64,000 nt of DNA from Rhizomicrobium palustre (GTDB taxonomy: Bacteria; Pseudomonadota; Alphaproteobacteria; Micropepsales; Micropepsaceae), in contig NZ_JAASRM010000001.1 of NCBI RefSeq assembly GCF_011761565.1, positions 868,139-932,138 of the forward strand, written 5' to 3'. The translations under genes and the position numbers were made by a program. The notes under the pieces are model-generated. The model searched no databases. It saw nothing but the letters and a program-made list of their open reading frames with translations, and was not told the DNA's origin. Positions 46,680 to 55,225 of the stretch are shown in pieces (position 1 is the stretch's first letter; each line of letters opens with the position of its first letter).

Positions 46680-47174
46680 CTAGACCAATGCGCCCCGGCG
46701 CTGCAAAAGCACGTAACTATGCGATGGGGCTGGCATTTCCCGCGTCCCCTCGGCCCACAGAGCGGGATCGAAGCCGGGCATCACGACATCGCCTTCAGGC
46801 GCGCCATGCACTTCGGTGAGATAGACGGCGGTGGCCAGCGGCAAGGCAGCGGCGAATATATCGGCCCCGCCAATGATCATGATCTCGGAGGGATTTTCCG
46901 CTTCCGCAAAAGTGATTGCCGCCGCGAGGCTTTCGACCACGCGCGCGCCCTCGGCCTGATAGGCGGGATTTCGCGTGATCACGATATTGCTGCGGCCCGG
47001 CAAAGGCTTCTTAGGCAGGCTTTCCCAGGTCTTGCGCCCCATGATGCAGGGCTTGCCGAGGGTGAGCTCTTTGAAGTGTTTGAGGTCTCCGGGCAGATGC
47101 CAGGGCAAGCCGCCGCCCGCGCCAATGACGCCATTCTCGGCCCGCGCGACGATGAGCGCGATGGGCGCCGCCAT
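46680..47174 (-). CDS. folA: Dihydrofolate reductase
   Basis: NADPH-dependent reduction of dihydrofolate, 164 residues. Motifs are NGVIGAGGGLPWHLPGDLKHF (active-site loop, shown in part), GKPCIMGRKTWESL and IMIIGGADIFAAAL. It overlaps the GNAT gene by one base. thyA, its metabolic partner, is only 1.1 kb away on the same strand. Confidence 0.95.
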   Translation of the reverse strand: MAAPIALIVARAENGVIGAGGGLPWHLPGDLKHFKELTLGKPCIMGRKTWESLPKKPLPGRSNIVITRNPAYQAEGARVVESLAAAITFAEAENPSEIMIIGGADIFAAALPLATAVYLTEVHGAPEGDVVMPGFDPALWAEGTREMPAPSHSYVLLQRRGALV

Positions 47175-47653
47175 CAGCCCTGCTGCCCGAGCTTTTGCAG
47201 CGCCTCACCGGAGACGCGATAGACCGTCCAGCCTTCCACCGGACGCGCGCCAAGCCCTTCATAAAAGGCGATGGCATCGACATTCCAATCGAGCACCGAC
47301 CATTCCAGGCGGCCGCAATCTTCCTTCACCGCGCGCGCCGCCAAAGCCATCAGCAGCGATTTGCCGATCCCCTTGGCGCGGAATTCCGGCTTCACGAAGA
47401 GGTCTTCGACATAGATGCCATGACGGGCCAGGAAGGTGGAGTAATTATAGAACCACACGGCAAAACCGGCGGGCTCGCCGTTCCATTCCGCGATCTGGCA
47501 GAACAGGCGCGGATTCTCGCTGAATAACGCCTCGCGCACCGTGTCTTCCGTCGCCACGACGCGATCGAGCAAGTGCTCGTATTCGGCCAAGGCACGAATG
47601 AAGGACAGGACCAGGGCTTCGTCGCCGGGTTCGGCGGGGCGGATCGCGAGCAT
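47174..47653 (-). CDS. GNAT acetyltransferase, diamine/SAT-like
   Basis: A 159-residue GNAT protein. The acetyl-CoA motif is FRAKGIGKSLLMALA, and the preceding YVEDLFVKPEF and following WSVLDWNVDAIAFYEGLGA resemble eukaryotic-type diamine (spermidine/thialysine) acetyltransferases. Substrate is a guess from similarity. Co-transcribed with folA. Confidence 0.85.
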   Translation of the reverse strand: MLAIRPAEPGDEALVLSFIRALAEYEHLLDRVVATEDTVREALFSENPRLFCQIAEWNGEPAGFAVWFYNYSTFLARHGIYVEDLFVKPEFRAKGIGKSLLMALAARAVKEDCGRLEWSVLDWNVDAIAFYEGLGARPVEGWTVYRVSGEALQKLGQQG

Positions 47654-47755
47654 GTGAACTTCCTTTAAGACTGCGCTATAAGATGCTTCAGGTCCTCAGG
47701 CAAGGCACCGCGGAACGCAGCGGCAGCCTCAGCCGTTTCGCTTCAAGGAGCGAAC

Positions 47756-48232
47756 ATGCGAAAGATCCAGACAGCTTTGATTTTAGCGACCGTGCTGAGC
47801 GCCGCCCCCTCTTTTGCTCAAATGGCGGGCAGCGTGCCCAAGCCCACCCCGCCCGACACCGACCGCCCGTTTAATATGGATCATCCGCGCAATCTGCCGG
47901 ACACGCCCACGCATCAGACCGCGCCCTATCAGGTAGAGCGCCCGCTCAACTTGCCGCATGATCCCGTGACGGAGCAGCGCGAGGAACGCTTTCGCCAGGA
48001 TGTACGAAACGACGAGCGCGATCGCGCCCATCAGGCCGCCGAGCAAAAGCGCGAATTCATCACCGATTTCGGCCGCTTTGGCCTTTCCCCGCCGCCGCCC
48101 AATGCGATGTGGCTGCGCGAGGGCAGTGATGCCGTGCTGCTCGACCAGAAAACCGGGAAGGTGCTGGCAAAGCGCCATGCCGTCTTTAAGAACGGCACAA
48201 CAACACGCCCCCTCAACACCCTGCCGCAGTAG
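47756..48232 (+). CDS. Exported protein with RcnB-like C-terminus
   Basis: A 158-residue protein: signal peptide MRKIQTALILATVLSAAPSFA, a Pro-rich and charged middle with many Glu/Arg, and a C-terminal motif LSPPPPNAMWLREGSDAVLL followed by DQKTGKVL that resembles the RcnB family of periplasmic proteins. AAGGAG lies just upstream of the ATG. It is convergent with thyA with no gap. Role unknown; metal homeostasis is suggested by RcnB only. Confidence 0.7.
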   Translation: MRKIQTALILATVLSAAPSFAQMAGSVPKPTPPDTDRPFNMDHPRNLPDTPTHQTAPYQVERPLNLPHDPVTEQREERFRQDVRNDERDRAHQAAEQKREFITDFGRFGLSPPPPNAMWLREGSDAVLLDQKTGKVLAKRHAVFKNGTTTRPLNTLPQ

Positions 48233-49027
48233 CTAAACTGCCACCGGCGCTTTGATGTGCGGGTGGGACTGGTAATTCTCCAGAGTGAAATCCTCGAAGC
48301 GGAATTGGAAAATGTCCGTCACCTCGGGATTGATGCGCATCGCTGGCAAAGGATACGGCTCGCGCGAGAGCTGCTCTTTGGCCTGCTCTAGATGATTTAA
48401 ATAGAGATGGGCATCGCCGAGGGCATGCACGAACTCACCGGGCTTGAGCCCTGTCACCTGCGCCACCATGAGCGTGAGCAGCGCATAAGAAGCGATGTTG
48501 AAAGGCACGCCTAAGAAGATATCCGCCGAGCGCTGGTAAAGCTGGCAGGAGAGTTTGCCGTCGGCCACGTAGAACTGAAACAGGCAGTGGCAGGGCGGCA
48601 GGGCCTGACGCGGAATATCGGCCGGATTCCACGCCGTCACCAAGAGGCGGCGCGAATCGGGGTTCTTCTTGATCTCGTTCACCACCCAGGAAATCTGATC
48701 GATGGTGCCGGAATGATCGCGTGGCCAGGCGCGCCATTGATGGCCATAAACAGGCCCAAGCTCGCCATTGGCATCGGCCCATTCATCCCAGATCGTGACC
48801 CCGTGCTGCTGCAGCCATTTCACATTGGTATCGCCGCGCAAGAACCACAAAAGCTCATAGATGATCGATTTGAGATGCAGTTTCTTGGTGGTGACCAGCG
48901 GGAAGCCTTCACCCAGGTCAAAACGCATCTGATGGCCGAAAACCGAGCGGGTGCCGGTGCCGGTGCGGTCATGCTTTTCCGCGCCCGTCTCCAGCACGCG
49001 TTGCAACAATTCATGATACTGGCGCAT
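48233..49027 (-). CDS. thyA: Thymidylate synthase
   Basis: Makes dTMP from dUMP with methylene-tetrahydrofolate. At 264 residues it equals the E. coli enzyme, and the nucleophile is Cys 146 in [30 protein letters not shown] also matches. The product dihydrofolate is recycled by FolA encoded nearby. Confidence 0.97.
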   Translation of the reverse strand: MRQYHELLQRVLETGAEKHDRTGTGTRSVFGHQMRFDLGEGFPLVTTKKLHLKSIIYELLWFLRGDTNVKWLQQHGVTIWDEWADANGELGPVYGHQWRAWPRDHSGTIDQISWVVNEIKKNPDSRRLLVTAWNPADIPRQALPPCHCLFQFYVADGKLSCQLYQRSADIFLGVPFNIASYALLTLMVAQVTGLKPGEFVHALGDAHLYLNHLEQAKEQLSREPYPLPAMRINPEVTDIFQFRFEDFTLENYQSHPHIKAPVAV

Positions 49028-49071
49028 TGCGCTAGCTTACCGGGCCGCAACGGGCCCCGGCAAGCACCGCC

Positions 49072-49557
49072 TCACGCATCCGCTGTGAGGAAAATCGTGC
49101 GCTCAGCCACGCGGCGGTTGTGCAGGCCCGCAATGACCACATGCTGGCCGTCCACCGTCGCCTTGTCCCAGAGAAGAAAGGCATCGGCTGCCCCCGGAAT
49201 GTCGCCGAGATTGAATTTCTTGAGCACGCTCGAGGTCTGAAAGCCCGCCGTGCCGATATTGTAGGCCAGGCTCAGCATGGCCGCCGCCTGATGAAGGGTC
49301 GCGGTTTTTTGAAGCATCGGCGCGATGATCTTCGATTTCAGCGCCATCTGAGCGGCGAGAAAACCGGTGGCTTGGCTTTCCGTGATGGCGGCATCGGCCA
49401 TCGTGACGGACTTTCCGTTGGGATAAAGGATGGTGCCATACCCAATGGTCGGGATCCCTGCCGAATCCTTATAGGGCGCCGTGCGGAAGCCCTCGAATTG
49501 CTTGATCAGCGGCAGGGTGAGCGGGAAAACGTCGGAATCGCCAGGCCAGTTCGCCAT
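49072..49557 (-). CDS. Phage-type lysozyme (GH24)
   Basis: Muramidase of about 161 residues. The catalytic triad is Glu 22, Asp 31 and Thr 37 (FEGFRTAPYKDSAGIPTIGY) with exactly T4-lysozyme spacing. No signal peptide or SAR anchor is seen, so export would need a holin or another route. No other phage gene is near. It lies directly upstream of the tmRNA gene, a common integration hot spot, and may be a domesticated prophage remnant. The ATG at 49557 is preferred to a TTG at 49590. Confidence 0.88.
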   Translation of the reverse strand: MANWPGDSDVFPLTLPLIKQFEGFRTAPYKDSAGIPTIGYGTILYPNGKSVTMADAAITESQATGFLAAQMALKSKIIAPMLQKTATLHQAAAMLSLAYNIGTAGFQTSSVLKKFNLGDIPGAADAFLLWDKATVDGQHVVIAGLHNRRVAERTIFLTADA

Positions 49558-49739
49558 AGGGTGCCCCAGTCTTTGGAGTTGCGGCCGCAAGTATCGGTTG
49601 ATTTTTCTTCTGGAGGATAGGCGCAGCCCCCGAACATTCCTGTCCCCCGCAAGCTAATGCCTTGATCCGGTTCCTCTTCCAACCAGAAAATATTTTCCTT
49701 CATGGGGCAAAAGTTGTGGGGAGAGGGGGCCTTAGGCCA

Positions 49740-50087
49740 TCTAACGACTTCAAAAGCCCCGCGTTGATCCCTATATAGGTCTTGTCCGGGGCAACCCGGT
49801 CTATGGCGATAAACGGCTTCGTAATAAGCGGACTGGACCCGGGGGCGGTACCCGGCGCCTCCACCAACCTCCCTCTAGAAGCGGGAGCCCTTTTCGAAGG
49901 GGCATGTGGGGGCGAAACAGGATCGACAGACGTGTAAAGGTTGACCTTTCGCCCGGTATGGTATCCGCCGTTATCGGGCTACTCGTACAGGTGCCAACGA
50001 TAATGAAATGGCCCTCGCTGCCTAACTTCTAGTTAGACAAGCGCGGCTTTGGGACGTGCGCCGGGCAACAGAAGCACGTCCCGCTAA
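49740..50087 (+). ncRNA. ssrA: Permuted (two-piece) tmRNA
   Basis: Rescues stalled ribosomes. The acceptor piece comes first, ending CGCCTCC-A-CCA (49856-49866) after a T-arm CCGGGGGCGGTACCCGG-like sequence. A 41-base excised loop (49867-49907) follows, then the coding piece starting GGGGGCG (49908-49914), which pairs with CGCCTCC as the acceptor stem. Next come GATCGACA, the tag frame and a stem GGGACGTGC/GCACGTCCC (50051-50082). The permuted order is typical of alphaproteobacteria. Outer ends are approximate. Confidence 0.92.
49993..50025 (+). other. tmRNA tag-peptide reading frame
   Basis: Starting at resume codon GCC: Ala-Asn-Asp-Asn-Glu-Met-Ala-Leu-Ala-Ala, then TAA. The ANDN start and ALAA end fit SspB and ClpX recognition. 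At 10 codons it is short compared with the 12-14 usual in the group. Confidence 0.85.
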
Positions 50088-50242
50088 TATTCCACTTTAA
50101 ACCCCACATCCCTGAACAGACGTACATGTTGAGGGGCAAGATGAGAGCTTGTCCCATCGCGGTGCAGAAAAAGACGCCACCCGCCAGCATTGACTCGTGA
50201 GCAATGCGGGCTAGTCTGCCGCCTTCTTTCCCGGAAAGTGTG

Positions 50243-50770
50243 ATGGCAAAGGATTATATCGGATATCAGGCATTGCTGGACGCGGCGCTGCGCGGCGTCG
50301 TGCGCGATGCGTTGCAGCGCATCGAGAAGCAAGGGCTGATCGGGTCGCATCATTTCTATCTCACCTTCAAAACCGGGCATGAAGGCGTCGACATTCCGAG
50401 CTTCCTGTCGGAACAATATCCCGATGAGATGACCATTATTCTCCAGCATCAGTTCTGGGGTCTGAAGGTGCGCGAGGATGAGTTCGAGGTCGCCCTCACC
50501 TTCAAGAAGCTTCCAGCCACGCTGGTCATTCCTTTTGCCGCGCTGACCAAATTTTTCGATCCCGGCGTGCCCTTTGGCCTCGAGTTCAAGACTCAGGATG
50601 CCCCGCCCCCGAAGCAGGCGCCCAAGCCCGTGACCGGCGGCGCCACCGAAGCCACGCCCATGCCGCAAAAGGCCGAGGTCGAGCCTGAGGAATCCGAGGA
50701 AAAGCCCGCCGCCGAAAAAACCGCCGGTGCGGCAGAAGTCGTCAGTTTGGACTCGTTCCGAAAGAAGTAG
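50243..50770 (+). CDS. sspB: SspB, ClpXP adaptor for ssrA-tagged proteins
   Basis: Delivers tagged proteins to ClpXP. About 175 residues: folded domain (1-115) with HHFYLTFKTGHEGVDIP and LSEQYPDEMTIILQHQFW, then a flexible acidic, Pro/Ala-rich tail ending in the ClpX-binding-type motif EVVSLDSFRKK. The ATG at 50243 has GGAAAG upstream. It is adjacent to ssrA, whose tag it should bind, and followed by fumC. Confidence 0.93.
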   Translation: MAKDYIGYQALLDAALRGVVRDALQRIEKQGLIGSHHFYLTFKTGHEGVDIPSFLSEQYPDEMTIILQHQFWGLKVREDEFEVALTFKKLPATLVIPFAALTKFFDPGVPFGLEFKTQDAPPPKQAPKPVTGGATEATPMPQKAEVEPEESEEKPAAEKTAGAAEVVSLDSFRKK

Positions 50771-50829
50771 TGGCTTAATAGTCCCGGGCCCGCGCGGATT
50801 GGCGCGATTCATTGCCTGGGACATTCGCC

Positions 50830-52221
50830 ATGACCAAAACCCGTACCGAATCCGATACTTTCGGCCCGATCGAGGTCGATGCTTCCGTTTATTGGGGCGC
50901 GCAGGCTGAGCGCAGCCGCAACAATTTCAAGATCGGCTGGGAGAAGCAGCCCGCCCCGGTGATCCGGGCGCTGGGCATCATCAAACGCGCCGCGGCCGAG
51001 ACCAATATGGCGCTGGGCAAGCTCGATCCCAAGGTCGGCAACGCGATCATCGCGGCGGCCAATGAGGTGCTGGAAGGCAAGCTCGATTCGCATTTCCCGC
51101 TGGTGGTCTGGCAGACCGGTTCGGGCACGCAATCCAACATGAATGCCAATGAGGTGATCTCGAATCGCGCCATCGAGATGCTGGGCGGCGAGATGGGCTC
51201 CAAAAAGCCGGTCCATCCCAATGACCACGTCAATATGAGTCAGTCCTCGAACGATACTTATCCGACCGCCATGCATGTCGCCGCCGCTGAAGAGATCGTG
51301 CATCGGCTGATCCCCGCCCTGCAGAAGCTGCGCAATGCGCTGAACGACAAGGCTGAGGCGTGGAAAGGCATCGTCAAGATCGGGCGCACCCATACCCAGG
51401 ACGCAACGCCCTTGACCCTGGGCCAGGAATTCTCCGGCTATACCAAGCAAGTTGAGAACGGCATTTTCCGCATCGAGCAGACCCTGCCCTTGCTGATGCA
51501 GCTTGCCCAGGGCGGCACGGCGGTCGGCACTGGCCTCAACGCACCGGTGGGCTTTGCCGAAATGGTGGCCGATAAGATCGCCGCGATCACCGGCCTCGCC
51601 TTCACCTCTGCCCCCAACAAATTCGAAGCGCTCGCCGCCCATGACGCGATGGTGATGAGCCATGGCGCCATCAACACGGTCGCTGCCTCGCTCTTCAAGA
51701 TCGCCAATGACATACGCCTTTTGGGCTCGGGCCCGCGCTCGGGCCTCGGCGAGCTGTCGCTGCCGGAAAACGAGCCTGGCTCCTCGATCATGCCGGGCAA
51801 GGTCAATCCCACCCAATGCGAGGCGCTGACCCAGGTTTGCGTGCAGATCTTCGGCAATAACGCGGCGCTGACTTTTGCGGGCAGCCAGGGCCATTTCGAA
51901 CTCAACGTCTATAATCCGGTGATGGCCTATAACTTCCTGCAAAGCGTGCGGCTGATGGCCGATGCCGCGGTGAGCTTCACCGAGCATTGCGTGGTTGGCA
52001 TTGAGCCGCGCCACGACAACATCAAGGCGGGCCTCGACCGTTCGCTGATGCTGGTGACCGCCTTGGCGCCCAAGATCGGCTATGATGCCGCGGCCAAAAT
52101 CGCCAAAACCGCGCATAAGAACGGCACCACGCTGAAGGAAGAGGCGCTTTTGACCGGGCTTGTGACGGCAGAGGAATTTGACGCGATCGTCAGGCCGGAG
52201 GATATGATCGCGCCGAAATAA
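50830..52221 (+). CDS. fumC: Fumarate hydratase class II
   Basis: Interconverts fumarate and malate in the TCA cycle. About 463 residues with [18 protein letters not shown], the catalytic region [20 protein letters not shown] and the superfamily signature [13 protein letters not shown]. Starts at the ATG 50830. It lies 59 bases after sspB. Confidence 0.97.
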   Translation: MTKTRTESDTFGPIEVDASVYWGAQAERSRNNFKIGWEKQPAPVIRALGIIKRAAAETNMALGKLDPKVGNAIIAAANEVLEGKLDSHFPLVVWQTGSGTQSNMNANEVISNRAIEMLGGEMGSKKPVHPNDHVNMSQSSNDTYPTAMHVAAAEEIVHRLIPALQKLRNALNDKAEAWKGIVKIGRTHTQDATPLTLGQEFSGYTKQVENGIFRIEQTLPLLMQLAQGGTAVGTGLNAPVGFAEMVADKIAAITGLAFTSAPNKFEALAAHDAMVMSHGAINTVAASLFKIANDIRLLGSGPRSGLGELSLPENEPGSSIMPGKVNPTQCEALTQVCVQIFGNNAALTFAGSQGHFELNVYNPVMAYNFLQSVRLMADAAVSFTEHCVVGIEPRHDNIKAGLDRSLMLVTALAPKIGYDAAAKIAKTAHKNGTTLKEEALLTGLVTAEEFDAIVRPEDMIAPK

Positions 52222-52244
52222 TCACGGTCGAATCATTCCCGCCC

Positions 52245-52979
52245 ATGCCCAAGAAGCAAAACCTAGCCCCCGCCGCCGACCATGGAATGGTCATCGAATA
52301 CCACAACGCGACGGGGAGCGTTTCCTTCTGGGAGAAGAGCGACAACCACAGTGTCGCCGATAAGCATGGCGTCTCCACGGTCGACTACATCCACGCGATG
52401 TATGACTTTTTGCGCCAATCCCAAGCCAAACATGTGCTGATGATCGGCTGCGGCGGCGGCACACTCGCCACCATGCTGCATCGGGCAGGCGTGAAGGTGA
52501 CCATCGCCGATATCGACGCGCGCAATTACGAGATCGCCCGCACCTATTTCCATATGCCCGACGAGGTGGAATGCCATGTCGCCGATGGCGCCGCCTTCCT
52601 GAAAAAGGAAACGCGCAAATTCGATGCCGTGGTGCTGGATGCCTATGCCGATAACGACATCCCACGCCATTTCAAGAAGGTCGCCTTCTTCAATTTGATG
52701 AAATCGCGGATGAAGGCGCGCGGGGCGATTGTTCTGGCCAATCTCATCGTGTCGAGCGCCACCGATAAAAGCCCGGATCGCATCGCGAAATTGATGGGGC
52801 GGACCTGGAAAAACGTCCGCCTGCTGGATTCCATCACTTACGAAACCCGCAATGCGATTGCCGTGGCGGGCGCGGTGAAGGATCTGGCCAAGCCCAAGCT
52901 GACCATGCGGCCAAGCCGCGGGGCCAAGTCCCTGGCGCGCGAGATCGCGGAATTTGATTTCCGCCCCTTGCGGGTCTGA
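52245..52979 (+). CDS. Spermidine-synthase-like SAM-fold protein
   Basis: A 244-residue Rossmann-fold protein. The nucleotide motif is VLMIGCGGGTLATML, followed by an acidic VTIADIDAR and VVLDAYADNDIP, which resemble spermidine synthase. It lacks the N-terminal tetramer domain of true SpeE, so a methyltransferase or aminopropyltransferase role is undecided. It starts 23 bases after fumC. Confidence 0.75.
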   Translation: MPKKQNLAPAADHGMVIEYHNATGSVSFWEKSDNHSVADKHGVSTVDYIHAMYDFLRQSQAKHVLMIGCGGGTLATMLHRAGVKVTIADIDARNYEIARTYFHMPDEVECHVADGAAFLKKETRKFDAVVLDAYADNDIPRHFKKVAFFNLMKSRMKARGAIVLANLIVSSATDKSPDRIAKLMGRTWKNVRLLDSITYETRNAIAVAGAVKDLAKPKLTMRPSRGAKSLAREIAEFDFRPLRV

Positions 52980-53119
52980 GCCCCTTACACCTATCCACCG
53001 CGCTTTTCATATCAGCCATGCAGCGGGACGGCTGGCGCAATTGCCGCGACACCGCAAGGATCGGGCTGCGCGAGCCCGCCGGTCTGGCACTATCGCGCGC
53101 CAATTTTTCAGGAGCCGTC

Positions 53120-54040
53120 ATGGCCGGTCATAGTATGGGACGTCTGGAATGGGCGCTGTTTCTGGCGCTTTCCGTGTTCTGGGGCGCCTCGTTCTTTTTC
53201 TACAAGGTGCTGGTGACGACATTCGGCCCCTTCACCATCGTGCTCGGCCGCATGGGCATTGCCGCGCTGGTGCTGAACCTGATCTTGGCCGCGCGGGGCG
53301 AAAGGCTGCCGCCGCCAAAGGAGTGGGGCGCCTATTTCCTGATGGCGCTCCTCTCCAATGTGATCCCCTTCAGCCTGTTTGCCTTTGGTGAGCAGACGAT
53401 TTCTTCCAGCCTCGCCTCGATCATCAATGCCATGACGCCGATCTTCACGGTGATCGTCGCCCATTTCTGGACCCATAACGAGAAACTCGCCTGGAATAAG
53501 GCTTTGGGCGTGGGCTTCGGTTTCGCAGGCGTCGCCATTTTGATGGGGCCGAGCGCCCTGCACGGCGACAACAATCTTATCGGCGAACTCGCCTGCCTGG
53601 GATCGACGATCTCCTATGGCTTTGGCGGCGTCTATGGCAAACGCTTTGCGGGACGCCCGCTGTTGACGGTCGTTACCGCACAGATGACGGCGGCGACGCT
53701 GCTGGTGGCACCGCTCTCTCTCGCCATCGAGCATCCCTGGACGCTTTCCATGCCGGGCCTGCCCGCCTGGGCGGCGCTTGGCGGCATCGCGCTGATCTCG
53801 ACGGTGCTGGCCTATCTCATCTTCTTCCACATCCTCGCCAAGGCAGGCGCAACCTATATTTCGCTTGTCACCTTCCTGATCCCGGTGAGCGGGTTGTTTC
53901 TGGGCGCGGTTCTTCTCAATGAGCGCATCGGCGCTTCGGATATCTGCGGCATGGCGGTGATCTCGCTCGGCCTCGCCGCCATCGACGGGCGCCCCCTGAG
54001 CTGGCTTAAACAGCGAGCAGGCCTGCGCTCCTTGGGGTGA
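53120..54040 (+). CDS. EamA/DMT-family permease
   Basis: Inner-membrane transporter with ten predicted segments in two EamA repeats (about 7-140 and 155-290), 306 residues. Features include SVFWGASFFFYKVLV and SSSLASIINAMTPIFTVI. The ATG at 53120 has AGGAG six bases before it. Substrate unknown. Confidence 0.9.
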   Translation: MAGHSMGRLEWALFLALSVFWGASFFFYKVLVTTFGPFTIVLGRMGIAALVLNLILAARGERLPPPKEWGAYFLMALLSNVIPFSLFAFGEQTISSSLASIINAMTPIFTVIVAHFWTHNEKLAWNKALGVGFGFAGVAILMGPSALHGDNNLIGELACLGSTISYGFGGVYGKRFAGRPLLTVVTAQMTAATLLVAPLSLAIEHPWTLSMPGLPAWAALGGIALISTVLAYLIFFHILAKAGATYISLVTFLIPVSGLFLGAVLLNERIGASDICGMAVISLGLAAIDGRPLSWLKQRAGLRSLG

Positions 54041-54133
54041 TGGGGATAACGGGTAATGGCGGGCTGCACAAAAAAAGTGCCCCCTTGCGCAGGATTGCTG
54101 TAAGTTGGCCCGTCTCCCTATTTTTCTGGCGCC

Positions 54134-54343
54134 ATGCTGAAAAAGCGCTCTTTTTCCCTCTCCGGCCATCGCACCTCGATCGCGCTGGAACCCGAATTCT
54201 GGACAGTGCTTGAAAAGGCTGCCGAGGCGCGAAGCCTGAGCCTTTCAGCGCTGGTGATCGAGATCGACTCCAAACGAGCTATGCGTCCACTGGCGAGCGC
54301 GCTGCGCATTTATGCGCTAGCTGCGGCAGGCGCGCCCGGTTAG
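54134..54343 (+). CDS. Ribbon-helix-helix (RHH_4-type) small protein
   Basis: A 69-residue protein with the start LKKRSFSLSGHRTSIALEPE and the helix pair EFWTVLEKAAEARSLSLSALV, typical of RHH_4 DNA-binding proteins in alphaproteobacteria that often lie near fumC/sspB and DUF4169. It may be a transcription regulator; the target is not known. Confidence 0.8.
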   Translation: MLKKRSFSLSGHRTSIALEPEFWTVLEKAAEARSLSLSALVIEIDSKRAMRPLASALRIYALAAAGAPG

Positions 54344-54373
54344 CCTGCCGGGGATATGACGAGGGGAATGACC

Positions 54374-54967
54374 ATGCTGACGCTGTTTCATAAACCGAAA
54401 ACCCGTTCCAACAGCATCATGTGGCTCTTGGAGGAACTCGGCGTTCCTTACGAAACCAAGGAAGTAACCATTCGCAGTATGGATGGATCGGGCGCGATCG
54501 ATCCGGCTAATCCCCACCCCCATGGCAAGGTCCCGGCCCTGGAACATGACGGCAATCGCGTGTTTGAGACCGGCGCCATTGCGCTGTATCTCACCGACCT
54601 GTTTCCCGAAAAAAAGCTCGGGCCCGTGCCCGGCGAGGCACTGCGCGGCGAATATCTGTCCTGGCTGTTTTATCGCTCGGGCGTGCTCGAGCCCGCGCTG
54701 ATGATGCGCCGTTTGGGCGTGAAGCATATGCAAGGCGCCATGGGCTGGGCGGAAGCGAGCGAAGTCGAAACCGTTCTGAACGAAACCCTCGCCCTGCGCC
54801 CCTATATTCTCGGCGACAGCTTTTCGGCGGCGGATATCGTGACGGGCGGCGGCATCGTCTATTTGCTGCGCTTCAAGATGCTGGCCGAAACGCCGGTGCT
54901 GACCGAATATGCGCAGCGCCTCACCTCGCGCCCGGCCTTCATCAAGGTGATGGGCGACCATACATGA
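54374..54967 (+). CDS. Glutathione S-transferase family protein
   Basis: About 197 residues. N-terminal thioredoxin-like domain (MLTLFHKPKTRSNSIMWLLEEL, seen in part; NPHGKVPALEHDG-like, FETGAIALYLTD) and an all-helical C-terminal domain with the structural motif LGDSFSAADI. The ATG at 54374 has GAGGGG at good spacing; 54356 and 54368 are alternatives. Its stop overlaps the next gene's ATG. Confidence 0.9.
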   Translation: MLTLFHKPKTRSNSIMWLLEELGVPYETKEVTIRSMDGSGAIDPANPHPHGKVPALEHDGNRVFETGAIALYLTDLFPEKKLGPVPGEALRGEYLSWLFYRSGVLEPALMMRRLGVKHMQGAMGWAEASEVETVLNETLALRPYILGDSFSAADIVTGGGIVYLLRFKMLAETPVLTEYAQRLTSRPAFIKVMGDHT

Positions 54968-55143
54968 GCAACATCGTCAATCTGCGCCAGGCGCGCAAAC
55001 AAAAGGCCCGTGCCGAGAAAGAGGTGGTCGCAGATGCCAACCGCCTCAAGCACGGCATCGCCAAATCCGCGCATAAAAAAGCCAAAGCCGTCGCCGAGCA
55101 GGAAAAGAAGCGCGTCGATGCCCATAAACTTGACGGGGAATAA
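54964..55143 (+). CDS. DUF4169-family small basic protein
   Basis: A 59-residue protein beginning MSNIVNLRQARKQKARAEKE, with a long charged helix and ending AHKLDGE. It matches the DUF4169 pattern of alphaproteobacteria. Function is unknown; the Lys/Arg/Ala-rich helix could bind nucleic acid. Its ATG overlaps the GST stop (ATGA). The RHH protein just upstream of GST is a frequent neighbour of this family. Confidence 0.85.
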   Translation: MSNIVNLRQARKQKARAEKEVVADANRLKHGIAKSAHKKAKAVAEQEKKRVDAHKLDGE

Positions 55144-55225
55144 CGCATAGGTTGCAGCGATTGCGACCTCTAAGATGAGAACAACACGTGAACTTTGGCG
55201 CGGGCGCTGCTAAGGTCCCGGAATC

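Noticed and set aside
49072..50090. Prophage integrated at ssrA
   Set aside because: Only one lysozyme gene is present; there is no integrase, structural gene or duplicated ssrA end.
50084..50824. Minus-strand open frame of 246 codons over the ssrA-sspB junction
   Set aside because: Overlaps both sspB and the tmRNA 3' part and is Gly/Leu/Arg-rich without motifs.
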